A DNA stretch of 64,000 nucleotides from Nitrososphaerota archaeon (GCA_016201435.1 JACQCT010000007.1:1-64000), one strand, 5' to 3'; numbered from the stretch's first letter, positions 19,738 to 29,422 are shown. A program made the numbers and translations. Notes: generated by a model not told the origin, from the sequence alone.

Positions 19738-20882
19738 TAGAATATTTGTTTCTGGATTAAGTTTTTGTTAAGATTAATTTTTTCAAGACAAAGGACAATT
19801 TTTTTTGAGGCTTTTCCTCTACCATATATATATGAATTAATGAATTTTCTTTTTCTCATTTGCAAAGCCCTCAATATTGCACGATAAATTGAATCTACAT
19901 TTCCATCAGGAACATCTGTTACATTGTTACCTTTTTCTCTTCCCTTCTGTCGAATACCAATGTTTACAACTGGAGTATTGAAGTAACTTGCCTCTATTAC
20001 ACCACTACTTGAATTACCTATTAAGACACCACAATATTTTATCATTCCCAAGTAATCATTTCTTGGTACCGTAGGATATACATTGATAAATTCATACTTT
20101 TGTGAATATAATCTAAGATTTTCAAAAATTGCTCTATTTCCCGCGTCAGAATTTGGGGCAATAGCAATTGTGGGCCTTTTTATCTTCACTATAGCATCCA
20201 GTGTAGCACTTATTTGCAATTTACTCAATTCGGTTTCAGTAGTAACAGGATGTTGAAGGAGTAGAATTTCATTACCGTTGAATGCAAAAGGATATTTTTT
20301 CTCTAATAATTGTTTTGAAGTAATATCTTCATCCATTATTGCATCTATATTCGGAGAACCAGTCAGAAAGACGTTCTTAGGATTTTCACCCATTTTTATT
20401 ATTCTTTGATAGCTTTTCTTTGTTGCTGCAAAATGAATATTTGACATTTTAGTAATCGCGTGTCGATTATATTCGTCTATTCCTCCCTGTGATCTATCTC
20501 CTCCATGTATGTGAGCATTAGGTATGTTCATATGATAAGCTGCAATAGCTGATGCTAACATTTCGTCTCTATCTCCTAATATCAGATTAATATCAGGCTG
20601 TAATTTGTAAAAAATTTTAGAAAACGCAATTATTCCTTTTCCTAAAGAGGTTGCCATAAAATAATTTGAATCTATTTTGGGCATGTTATCTATTTTAGCA
20701 TATATTTTAAAACCATCTTTTTTTATTTCGTTAATAGTTAAACCATATTTTTTTGATAGATGTGTACCAGTCACGATCAAGAATAGTTCTAATTTTCTAC
20801 TTGAAGAAATAGCTTGTAAAATTGGTCTAAGAATTCCATATTCTGCTCTTGTTCCTGTAGTAACAGCGATTTTTCTTTTCAT
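19734..20882 (-). CDS. neuC: UDP-N-acetylglucosamine 2-epimerase, hydrolysing (NeuC-like)
   Basis: TGTRAEYGILRP, ILGDRDEMLASAIAA, HIHGGDRSQGGIDEYNRHAITKMSNIHF, GNSSSGVIEA. Confidence 0.9.
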   Translation of the reverse strand: MKRKIAVTTGTRAEYGILRPILQAISSSRKLELFLIVTGTHLSKKYGLTINEIKKDGFKIYAKIDNMPKIDSNYFMATSLGKGIIAFSKIFYKLQPDINLILGDRDEMLASAIAAYHMNIPNAHIHGGDRSQGGIDEYNRHAITKMSNIHFAATKKSYQRIIKMGENPKNVFLTGSPNIDAIMDEDITSKQLLEKKYPFAFNGNEILLLQHPVTTETELSKLQISATLDAIVKIKRPTIAIAPNSDAGNRAIFENLRLYSQKYEFINVYPTVPRNDYLGMIKYCGVLIGNSSSGVIEASYFNTPVVNIGIRQKGREKGNNVTDVPDGNVDSIYRAILRALQMRKRKFINSYIYGRGKASKKIVLCLEKINLNKNLIQKQIFY

Positions 20883-20927
20883 TTAATCATCTATGGAAGT
20901 GATATTTTATAATTCTGTGTATTTTGA

Positions 20928-21671
20928 GTGTTAGATTCACCTTTTTATATGAACTTTGAAAATAATGAATACATGATTTTTGTTGTTGCAGAAATAGGAG
21001 TAAATTGGGATGGTGATTTTGAGTTAGCAAAACAAATGATAGATCATGCAAAAAAAATTGGCTGCAGTGCAGTAAAGTTTCAATCATTTCTAGAAAGTAT
21101 GGTAGAAAATCATCCTGAACGATCACGCTTAATGAAATCAACAATCACTAAAGCAAATGTAGAAACCATAAACGAACTAGCAAAATCTGCTGGAATAGAA
21201 TGGTTTTGTACTCCTATGTATCCCGATGCTGTAGACATGTTAGATCCTTTTGTAAAGAGATTTAAAATTAGAATGTCTGATGGAAAACCTTTGTTGGAAA
21301 ATAAAACCACCGAATTATTTGAACGCGTATTAAAATCAAATAAGGAAATAATTATTAGCTCTCAAATATCGCCACATAATACCAAATATTTTAATCATCC
21401 ACAAATAAAATGGCTTTATGTTGTTCCTAAATATCCATGTAGTCCTGCTGATTTAGATTTTACAAATATAAAAAATTTTGATGGATATTCTAACCATTGT
21501 CCAAATATCATAGCTCCATTGACAGCAGCTATTCTAGGATCAAAAATAATAGAAGTACACATCACTTCGGATAAATCACGAAATTTTATTGATAACAATG
21601 TTAGTTTTGATTATCAGGAACTTGATAATCTCATGAAACTGATTCGCTTATCAGAACAAATTAAAACTTAA
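20928..21671 (+). CDS. NeuB-like N-acetylneuraminate/legionaminate synthase TIM barrel, without SAF domain (true start may be 20949 or 20970)
   Basis: FVVAEIGVNWDGDFELAKQMIDHAKKIGCSAVKFQ; WFCTPMYPDAVDML; ends at 247 aa. Confidence 0.8.
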   Translation: MLDSPFYMNFENNEYMIFVVAEIGVNWDGDFELAKQMIDHAKKIGCSAVKFQSFLESMVENHPERSRLMKSTITKANVETINELAKSAGIEWFCTPMYPDAVDMLDPFVKRFKIRMSDGKPLLENKTTELFERVLKSNKEIIISSQISPHNTKYFNHPQIKWLYVVPKYPCSPADLDFTNIKNFDGYSNHCPNIIAPLTAAILGSKIIEVHITSDKSRNFIDNNVSFDYQELDNLMKLIRLSEQIKT

Positions 21672-21702
21672 ACCATGTCATCTAGACCGTGGTTTATTTT
21701 TT
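21669..21702 (+). terminator. candidate hairpin plus T-tract terminator after the neuB-like gene
   Basis: TAAACCATG (21669-21677) pairs with CGTGGTTTA (21688-21696), 9 bp with one G-T pair, followed by TTTTTT. Confidence 0.45.
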
Positions 21703-21785
21703 ATTATATCTTAAATGTTAATTTAGTCATATCAAAAATGCGTAATTCTGTAATGTATGCTACTGGAATTAATTAATTTGTAATG

Positions 21786-23444
21786 TCAACGATTCAGTGG
21801 AACTTCTAGCGTTGAACCTAATTCATCTTGAGCTTTACAGACATTGCAATATTTGGCCCATTCTTCATCATGTTTCCATTGTTCTAATCCTGTTTGCTCA
21901 TATCGTTGATGAGCCATTTGCAACATTCTTCTTGTATCTTTTTTATACATAAATCGTTTTAAGGCATATAATTCTGGAATTGAAAAATACTGGCTAACAG
22001 TTGCTGTATACTGCGTAGCATCTCCACATTCTTGCATGAATTTATCTAGTGCACGTAATTTTAATTTTTTAATAATTTCATCACTGATTTTATACTTACC
22101 ACTTGCTATCATCTTTAATCTTTCATCATATTGTTGTAATAAGAAATCTTTGTAATCAAAAAACAATGGACTGCCTACATAAGGTGTGCATATGAAAGGA
22201 TCTACTTCTATATTATTTCTAATCCAGAATGTCACAGTTTCCATTAAATCATTGATGTTTTCATGTGGATTTCCAATCATGAATGTTGCTAGCGGGGTTA
22301 GTTTTGCTTTTTTAACAGTGTCGATAGTTTGTTGTTCATGAATCTGCAATTGCCCCTTCCCAATATCTTGGTTTAAGACTTTGTTTGATGCCGATTCAAA
22401 TCCAAATGAGATATACGCACAGCCTGCATCTTTCATTGTTTGTACGATACTTGGTTTTACTGCCACACTTGGAGCGTCACCTAGCGTACCCCATTTTACA
22501 GTTTTCTCTAATCCCTCCTCAACATACAATCTACAGAATTCTTTTGTCCACTTTAGATTGCTAGTCATATTCTCATCAAGAATAGAAATAAAGTCGACGT
22601 CATATTTTTCTTTTAAAAATTTTATATTTTCAACAGCATACTTTGGAGTAGGCCATCGTGCAGGTAATTGAAAGGTGTTGCTCATTTTGTCAGAGATTCT
22701 TACTAGTTTTTCCCCCTCTCTTCTGTCACCTTTTCCATAGATATTTTGTAAATCACCACGTGACATGCCATTATGAGAGCAAAACGTGCAACCTCTAGGG
22801 CATCCTCTTTCCCAAACAACAGATGCCCTTCTTTTTGAGTTGTAAGAATCAACAGATAATGGCAAAGATGAATACTTGTAATAAATTTCAGTTTCCATCA
22901 GATGATAAGCCGGATAAGGAACAGTATCAAGATCAGAAATTAGTGCTCTTGGTTCAGTAAATTTGAATTCACCTTTATTGTTTAAACATAAGCCTCTTAT
23001 TTTGTCAAAATTTCGAGTGCCACTGTTTATTTCATCACAAATTTCAGCGAATGTCTCTTCGCCTTCTCCTATGCATATCATGTCTATTTCTGGTACTAAT
23101 TGCAAAATTTCATCAGGATTATAAGTAGACCAACCACCCCCTGCTAGAAGAATAGAATCTGGTGAAGACTTACGAATTATTGGCACAAGCTGTTTAATTC
23201 TAGCATAAGTTGACGTGAGACCCCCTATACCTATTAAATCCCATTTTTCTAAAGAAATTTCCTCTGCAACTACTTCGTTTGGAACTAAGTTACCCTTGAA
23301 GTTGTCCCTTAATGCATTTAAATCCAGTATACCAACTTGCATACCATTTCTTTCTGCAACAGCTGCCAAGATCCCAGCCCAAAATGGAAAATGATATGGT
23401 TTGTTATCAAGTCTGATTTCTGGAACAATTAACAATACTTTCAA
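21786..23444 (-). CDS. B12-binding-domain radical SAM protein
   Basis: N-terminal cobalamin-like Rossmann; VWERGCPRGCTFCSHNG (CxxxCxxC). Confidence 0.88.
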   Translation of the reverse strand: MKVLLIVPEIRLDNKPYHFPFWAGILAAVAERNGMQVGILDLNALRDNFKGNLVPNEVVAEEISLEKWDLIGIGGLTSTYARIKQLVPIIRKSSPDSILLAGGGWSTYNPDEILQLVPEIDMICIGEGEETFAEICDEINSGTRNFDKIRGLCLNNKGEFKFTEPRALISDLDTVPYPAYHLMETEIYYKYSSLPLSVDSYNSKRRASVVWERGCPRGCTFCSHNGMSRGDLQNIYGKGDRREGEKLVRISDKMSNTFQLPARWPTPKYAVENIKFLKEKYDVDFISILDENMTSNLKWTKEFCRLYVEEGLEKTVKWGTLGDAPSVAVKPSIVQTMKDAGCAYISFGFESASNKVLNQDIGKGQLQIHEQQTIDTVKKAKLTPLATFMIGNPHENINDLMETVTFWIRNNIEVDPFICTPYVGSPLFFDYKDFLLQQYDERLKMIASGKYKISDEIIKKLKLRALDKFMQECGDATQYTATVSQYFSIPELYALKRFMYKKDTRRMLQMAHQRYEQTGLEQWKHDEEWAKYCNVCKAQDELGSTLEVPLNR

Positions 23445-23505
23445 TTGATCTTGTTTTTCTTTTTAGAATATTTAAAGGAATCTTAAATTTATTCGATAAT
23501 CAAGC

Positions 23506-24609
23506 TTATTTTCTATAGCTTTGTAGAAAATTTTTGAATGTCATACATTTTATCCTCTCACCAAAAATGCAACCACCTTCAGTAGCATTGATAGTCGATA
23601 CCCAAGATGGAGAGCGAGAAATGAATTCTTTGAATGCGTTGCTATAATAAAGGAAAATTGGATCTAAAATACAATTGCATTTGAATTCAGGATTGTAAAT
23701 CTTGGGAAACAATTTTTTGAAGGTTGGATTATTTTTATCTATTTCAGTTTTTACTTTACTATGTGAAGTGATTAATTCCCAAGGATCATCCTCATCCCAA
23801 CTATGATTTATCCCAATTAGCCCAACCGTAGAGCGTTTTAAAATTTGCCACGAGATAAACCAAGATGCAGTTCCTACGTTGCCTCCTGTTTGTATAGCTG
23901 GAAGCCCATGTAGATGATTCTTTGATCTTACCATTAATGCAGATATTTGATTAAATGATTTTTTGCCTTCGTTATAGTCGAATAATGCGTGTAGCCAATG
24001 TATTTTAATCCCATTTTTTCGTGCACGTTCAACAGTTAACGGATGTACTACTGTAGAAAAAACTCCATTTATTTTATTACCGTATTTTTCAACAATTTTA
24101 TCATCATAATATTTTTGTATAATTTCATCTGCATCAATAGTAACAACATAATACTCTGGAAACTTTTCAGGCGTAACTCCTGCCTTAAGAGTATCTATCA
24201 AGGCACCATCACAACATACTATAGTTCCTTTATAATCACTATCTGCTAATTGTTCTAAATGTTTATACTTTTTAATGGAAGGACCTCGCCCTATAACTAT
24301 AGCAGAATGATCTTGGATATTGTAAAGCGGATCTCTAATAGGAACTAATTCTTTAGCAGATGAATCCTTCCACACATTATTCAAATTTAGACTAAAATTC
24401 TTTACCCAATTTTCATAGAATTTATCATAATATACTTTCTCCATAATGTTTTCCAATGCGAATCCATTATCTTTTTTAATAGAAAAGTAGTCAAGCATGT
24501 GAATAAACCAGTCATCCCATCCTTTCTTGCCAAAACCCATTTCTGACTTTAGTACTAGCATTCTTTCAAGTGTGGTTTCTCTGATAGAGAATTCAAAATC
24601 ATTTGACAT
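23506..24609 (-). CDS. DUF115 / MptE-like family protein (Maf-type glycosylation-associated fold)
   Basis: SAIVIGRGPSIKKYKHLEQLADSDYKGTIVCCDGALIDTLKAGVTPEKFPEYYVVTID; TGGNVGTASWFIS. Confidence 0.8.
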   Translation of the reverse strand: MSNDFEFSIRETTLERMLVLKSEMGFGKKGWDDWFIHMLDYFSIKKDNGFALENIMEKVYYDKFYENWVKNFSLNLNNVWKDSSAKELVPIRDPLYNIQDHSAIVIGRGPSIKKYKHLEQLADSDYKGTIVCCDGALIDTLKAGVTPEKFPEYYVVTIDADEIIQKYYDDKIVEKYGNKINGVFSTVVHPLTVERARKNGIKIHWLHALFDYNEGKKSFNQISALMVRSKNHLHGLPAIQTGGNVGTASWFISWQILKRSTVGLIGINHSWDEDDPWELITSHSKVKTEIDKNNPTFKKLFPKIYNPEFKCNCILDPIFLYYSNAFKEFISRSPSWVSTINATEGGCIFGERIKCMTFKNFLQSYRK

Positions 24610-24654
24610 TTATTTACATCATTATTATTCATTGATACCTTTACATTTTAATTA

Positions 24655-24873
24655 TTATAGCTCTTCTAAACCAAGCTCGTCTTCTTTTTTATCAGATCTA
24701 AATACCATGAAGGATCCTGATGCACCAGATTTTATGATAAATTCTTCAAATTCAGATTGCGTAATATCTTTACTTGATTCTATATTGATTTTAGTATTTG
24801 TTTCTTTTGAATCAAATTTAGACGTTTTTGATATCTTAAAATTTGCCTTAATCAATATAAAACCTTGTACCAT
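24655..24873 (-). CDS. small hypothetical protein, 72 aa or longer; reading frame stays open upstream to 24948
   Basis: Charged, coherent ORF; upstream in-frame ...KIICSLCSTGIGLIIKSNFKYD-M... lacks a canonical start. Confidence 0.45.
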   Translation of the reverse strand: MVQGFILIKANFKISKTSKFDSKETNTKINIESSKDITQSEFEEFIIKSGASGSFMVFRSDKKEDELGLEEL

Positions 24874-24952
24874 ATCGTATTTAAAATTTGACTTAATGAT
24901 TAAGCCAATTCCTGTGGAACATAAAGAACAAATTATTTTAGATATAGTTCAA

Positions 24953-25117
24953 TTATACATTCAGTATTTTTTTATATTTTTTTAAAAGGCAATTTTTACA
25001 CAGACAGTCACGGTTGTCAATTTCATTTATACTAAGTTTTGGAATGTTCATACACCAACAAGTAGCTGAATTATCACATTCAAAAACCATATTGCACATT
25101 GAACAATTTTTCTTCAA
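24953..25117 (-). CDS. small Cys-rich CWC-type protein, 54 aa (absent from supplied ORF track)
   Basis: TTG start; LKKNCSMCNMVFECDNSATCWCMNIPKLSINEIDNRDCLCKNCLLKKYKKILNV. Confidence 0.7.
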   Translation of the reverse strand: MKKNCSMCNMVFECDNSATCWCMNIPKLSINEIDNRDCLCKNCLLKKYKKILNV

Positions 25118-25230
25118 TAATTTATGTTAATCAACAACTACCCTAAATTAATTTCTATCATGAGTATATTCTATAAGTTTTAAAAATAAAAATGTGAAGA
25201 AATGTATTTATCAGAATTCCTGATACAAAC

Positions 25231-26370
25231 TCATTCTTGTTCTAAGAATTCTTTTACTGATTCACAAATATAATCAAGTTCTTCTTTTTTCAATCCCGGA
25301 TACATTGGTAGGGTAAGAGTTCTTTGTGAGATAGATTCTGTAACTGGCAACTTTGAATTTTTAGCATACCCAATATTTTTGTAAAAGGTTGTCAAGTGAA
25401 CAGGATCAAAAAATACTTTAGACATTATTCCTTTTGTAGAAAGAAAAGTCATTAGCTTGTTTCTAAAATCTGAATTTGGTAAGAGTATGGAATACATCTG
25501 ATACACGTGTCTACAACCTTGCATTTCAAGTGGTACTTTTACATTCTTTAGTTTACTTAAGCGTGAATTAAGATATCTTGCGTTCTTGCGACGTAAATTA
25601 ATGAGTTTTTCAATCTTTTCTAATTGTGATATAGCCAGAGCTGCAGTAATACTTGACATTCTCCAATTATACCCAATAGTCACATAATCTGGTTTGGTGA
25701 TTGATGAGAAGTAGTTTTGTTTATCCACACGTCCATGAGATCTTAGCAATTTTAATTTATCAAATAGCGATTTGGAATTAGTTGCTACTGCTCCTCCCTC
25801 GCCAGTTGTTACAATTTTGTTTCCAGCGAAGCTAAAGATAGACATCTCACCAAAAGTACCTGTCATTTTTTTTCCTATTCGCGCTCCTAATGATTCAGCG
25901 GCATCTTCGATTAGCCATATTTTATTTTGTTTTGATACTTCAGCTATTTCTTTTATTTTGCATGGCAAACCTGCATAATGAACAGGTAGTATACAACGAG
26001 TTTTCCTATCAACATTAGAACTAACAAGATGTGGGTCTAAACCACAAGTCTCTTCCTCAATATCAACGAATTTTGGAGTAGCGCCTACCATCAAAGCGCA
26101 ATTTGCGGTTGCTATAAAAGTGAATGACGGTAAAAGAATTTTATCACCATTTCTAATTTCTGCTGCCAGTAAAGAGGCATGTAGTGCAGAAGTACCAGAA
26201 TTGAATGCAAGACAATAATCTACCCCCACATAGTTTGCTAGTAATTTCTCAAATAATTCTATTTCAGGGCCAATTGCCCAATCCATTCCTCTTGTAATTA
26301 CCTTTGAAATGGCTCTAATATCATCTTTATCAACAAAAACTTTGTAGAGAGGTATTTTCCATTTCGTCAT
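25231..26370 (-). CDS. DegT/DnrJ/EryC1/StrS sugar aminotransferase (PseC/LegC-like)
   Basis: ILPVHYAGLPC, LIEDAAESLGA, SFAGNKIVTTGEGGAV (PLP Lys). Confidence 0.9.
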   Translation of the reverse strand: MTKWKIPLYKVFVDKDDIRAISKVITRGMDWAIGPEIELFEKLLANYVGVDYCLAFNSGTSALHASLLAAEIRNGDKILLPSFTFIATANCALMVGATPKFVDIEEETCGLDPHLVSSNVDRKTRCILPVHYAGLPCKIKEIAEVSKQNKIWLIEDAAESLGARIGKKMTGTFGEMSIFSFAGNKIVTTGEGGAVATNSKSLFDKLKLLRSHGRVDKQNYFSSITKPDYVTIGYNWRMSSITAALAISQLEKIEKLINLRRKNARYLNSRLSKLKNVKVPLEMQGCRHVYQMYSILLPNSDFRNKLMTFLSTKGIMSKVFFDPVHLTTFYKNIGYAKNSKLPVTESISQRTLTLPMYPGLKKEELDYICESVKEFLEQE

Positions 26371-26472
26371 TTCTTAATTATGAAAATTGATTTTACAATA
26401 TTAACCCTTAGAAATTAAAGAAGCACTGAATGGGTAAAAAAAGTTAATTATTATTAGAAAGCTATCAGAGAA

Positions 26473-27243
26473 ATGAATTGTACCGTTTTTCTAATTGTGA
26501 GAACATCTTCAACCCGTCTTCCAAAAAAAGCATTGCTAGAGATAAATCATCAACCATTAATCAAGATCTTAATTGACAGAATAAAGACAGCTAAAAAAGC
26601 TAGAGAGATTATTGTATGTACTACCACTCATAAATCAGATGATAAATTAGTAAAATTTCTTACGAATAACAATATCAAGGTATTCAGAGGAGATAGAAAA
26701 GATATTCTAAATAGACTCTACTTAGCTGCAAAAAAATACAAAGTCAAGCAATTTGTAGTAGTAGAAGGTGATGATGTTTTTTGTGAACCGATTCTGATTG
26801 ATGAAACATGTAAAAAATTATCTCAAACAAAGTACGATTTTTTGTATTGGAAGAATTTGCCATTTGGAGTTTCTCCACTCGGTATAAAAACGTCCAAATT
26901 GGAAATTCTAGTAAAAAGCAAAGCAACAAAAAATACGGAAACAGGTTGGGGAAGATTCATAGTAGAAAGTGAAGTTTTCAAGGTTGGACAAATTAGACCT
27001 CGTTTTAAGAAATGGATTCGGCCAGACATTAGACTTTCAGTTGATTATCCAGAAGACTTTCAGTTAGTGAAAATACTTTATCGAAAGCTACCACGGAAAT
27101 TTACGCTCACGGACTTGATCAAATTACTAGATAAAAATCCAGAATTGCAAAAGATTAACGAATCTGTTAAGTACAAATATGAACAAAATTTTACAAGGAA
27201 AATGACTAAAATTGCATTCAAAAGAAAGGTAAGAAGTAAATGA
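26473..27243 (+). CDS. cytidylyltransferase domain protein (SpsF/acylneuraminate cytidylyltransferase-like)
   Basis: VFLIVRTSSTRLPKKALLEINHQPLI; GDRKDILNRLYLAAK; RLSVDYPEDF. Confidence 0.83.
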   Translation: MNCTVFLIVRTSSTRLPKKALLEINHQPLIKILIDRIKTAKKAREIIVCTTTHKSDDKLVKFLTNNNIKVFRGDRKDILNRLYLAAKKYKVKQFVVVEGDDVFCEPILIDETCKKLSQTKYDFLYWKNLPFGVSPLGIKTSKLEILVKSKATKNTETGWGRFIVESEVFKVGQIRPRFKKWIRPDIRLSVDYPEDFQLVKILYRKLPRKFTLTDLIKLLDKNPELQKINESVKYKYEQNFTRKMTKIAFKRKVRSK

Positions 27244-28241
27244 AATTTCTGATTGTTGGTTTGGGCTCAATGGGAAAAAGGAGAATAAGAAATCTTAAAC
27301 AATTAGAACAAAATGACATTATTGGATTTGATACGAGGGAGGATAGATGTAACGAAGCACACGAAAAATATCAGATTCATACATTTACCGATATTGCAGA
27401 AGCAATAAAAGATAACCCTGATGCAATGGTAATTTCTACTCCTCCAGATCTGCATATGAGATATGCCAAGATTGCAATTGAAAACAACATTCACTTCTTT
27501 ACTGAAGCTAGTGTAATACAAGATGAAATGGAAGAAGTAATTCAACTTCTTGTAAAATCAAACATAATAGGGCTTCCATCATGTACTATGAGATATCATC
27601 CTATAGTGATTCAAGTTAACAGAATTTTAAAAACCAATAATATTGGAAAACCGCTTGCGATACTATATCATTCAGGACAATACCTTCCAGATTGGCATCC
27701 CTGGGAAGACTACAGAAAATTCTACGTATCAAAAAGGAAAACAGGAGCATGTAGAGAGATAGTTCCATTTGAGCTGACGTGGCTTGTTTCTACTTTTGGT
27801 AAAATTAATAGTGTAACAGCGAACAAATCTAAGGTTTCTAAATTAGAAGCAGATATTGATGATATCTACAATGTTTTATTGGAATTTAAAAATGGAGTTC
27901 AAGGAAATTTGACTGTAGATGTTATTGCAAGGTTTCCATATAGACAATTAAAAATACTTGGCGAAAATGGCGTAATCTTTGCAGACTGGTCAGAAAAAAT
28001 TGTGAGGTATTTTACCAAGGAAACAGGATGGGTCGATAAAAAAATTGATGATGGCATAATAGAAAAAAACTACATACATGGAGAAGGAATGTATATACAT
28101 GAAATGGAAACCTTCCTCAAATCAATCAAGAAAGAAATTCCACAACCTTACACATTTGAAGAGGATCTTAAAATTTTGAAGATATTAGAATATATGGAAA
28201 AGAGCAGTGATGATGGAACTAGACAAATTATTAACAATTAA
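27240..28241 (+). CDS. Gfo/Idh/MocA family oxidoreductase
   Basis: FLIVGLGSMGKRRIRNL; DAMVISTPPDLHMRYAKIAIENNIHFFTEASV; ATGA overlap with previous gene. Confidence 0.87.
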   Translation: MKFLIVGLGSMGKRRIRNLKQLEQNDIIGFDTREDRCNEAHEKYQIHTFTDIAEAIKDNPDAMVISTPPDLHMRYAKIAIENNIHFFTEASVIQDEMEEVIQLLVKSNIIGLPSCTMRYHPIVIQVNRILKTNNIGKPLAILYHSGQYLPDWHPWEDYRKFYVSKRKTGACREIVPFELTWLVSTFGKINSVTANKSKVSKLEADIDDIYNVLLEFKNGVQGNLTVDVIARFPYRQLKILGENGVIFADWSEKIVRYFTKETGWVDKKIDDGIIEKNYIHGEGMYIHEMETFLKSIKKEIPQPYTFEEDLKILKILEYMEKSSDDGTRQIINN

Positions 28242-28256
28242 CTAGTAACACTAGTT
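28240..28256 (+). repeat. short perfect inverted repeat at the stop codon of the oxidoreductase gene
   Basis: AACTAGT-AAC-ACTAGTT. Confidence 0.5.
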
Positions 28257-28312
28257 TATGTTTTAGAAATAGTTTTATCTACTTAGAGCACTTGATGAAT
28301 GACAAATAGCAC

Positions 28313-29332
28313 ATGATTGCATTAGAAAAAAGCGTGAAAAACGAATTCAAGGACAAAACCATTCTGGTAACTGGTGGTACTGGTTCTATTGGAGTTGGTC
28401 TAATTGAGGAATTAATTAAATGTAAACCACGTTCCATTAGAATTTTTTCAAATGATGAAAATTCCATTTTTGAAACAAAAAGAATTGTGAGTAACGATCC
28501 TATATTCACTTTTATGGTGGGGGATGTACGAGACAGAGATAGATTAAATCTTGCCATAAGAAATGTAGACATTGTATTTCATGCGGCAGCTATGAAGCAT
28601 GTAGACATCTGTGAACAAAACCCCTTTGATGCAGTAAAAACAAATGTAGTTGGAACAAGCAATATTCTAGAAGCCTCGCTTTTGGAAGATGTTTCCAAGT
28701 TTATTTTCATAAGTACGGATAAAGCAACCAATCCAACAAGTACTCTTGGAGCTAGCAAGATGTTAGCAGAAAGACTTACAATTAAAGCTAGTTCCTACAG
28801 AGGGAAAGGAAAAACCATATTTGCCATTGTACGTTTTGGCAATGTAATAGGTTCTAGAGGTTCTGTATTTCAGATATTTCTTGATCAAATTAGGAAGGGA
28901 ATTCCTCTTACTGTAACTGACAAAAAAATGACTCGTTACATAATGTCAATACACGAAGCTGCATCTCTTATTTTAAAAGTAACTCATATTGCTAAAGATG
29001 GAGAGGTATTCATATTGAAAATGCCTTCTGTTAGAATAGAAGATCTTGCAAAAGGCATGATTAGTGTTTATGGCAAAAGATTTCCAATTGAAAAGAAAAA
29101 TCTTCCACCTATTAAAATTTCTACTGCAAGGGAAGGAGAAAGATTTAACGAATTTTTAATCACTCCGGATGAAATTCCATACTGTCATGACGTTGAGAGC
29201 ATGTATAAAATCTCAAAGGAGGCCATTAAGAAAAAAATTCCAATGACACAATTTAGTTCGGAAACTGCAACAAGAATTTCACAAGAAAAACTCTATCAAA
29301 TTATTAATGAACTGCTCGACGAATTTTCATGA
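28313..29332 (+). CDS. UDP-GlcNAc 4,6-dehydratase (PseB/LegB/CapD-like SDR)
   Basis: KTILVTGGTGSIGVGLIEEL; VFHAAAMKHVDICEQNPFDAVKTNVVGT; ISTDKATNPTSTLGASKMLAERL. Confidence 0.9.
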   Translation: MIALEKSVKNEFKDKTILVTGGTGSIGVGLIEELIKCKPRSIRIFSNDENSIFETKRIVSNDPIFTFMVGDVRDRDRLNLAIRNVDIVFHAAAMKHVDICEQNPFDAVKTNVVGTSNILEASLLEDVSKFIFISTDKATNPTSTLGASKMLAERLTIKASSYRGKGKTIFAIVRFGNVIGSRGSVFQIFLDQIRKGIPLTVTDKKMTRYIMSIHEAASLILKVTHIAKDGEVFILKMPSVRIEDLAKGMISVYGKRFPIEKKNLPPIKISTAREGERFNEFLITPDEIPYCHDVESMYKISKEAIKKKIPMTQFSSETATRISQEKLYQIINELLDEFS

Positions 29333-29422
29333 TATAGATATAATGACTGATCAATTAATATTGCAGATCATGTTTTATTAATTTGTAAAATCTTATTTCT
29401 AGATTAAATAATCTTTTGTTGT

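Noticed and set aside
24527-24985. 152-aa plus ORF
   Set aside because: Overlaps DUF115 gene end and the small minus-strand genes; composition looks like a shadow frame (Ser/Ile/Phe rich)
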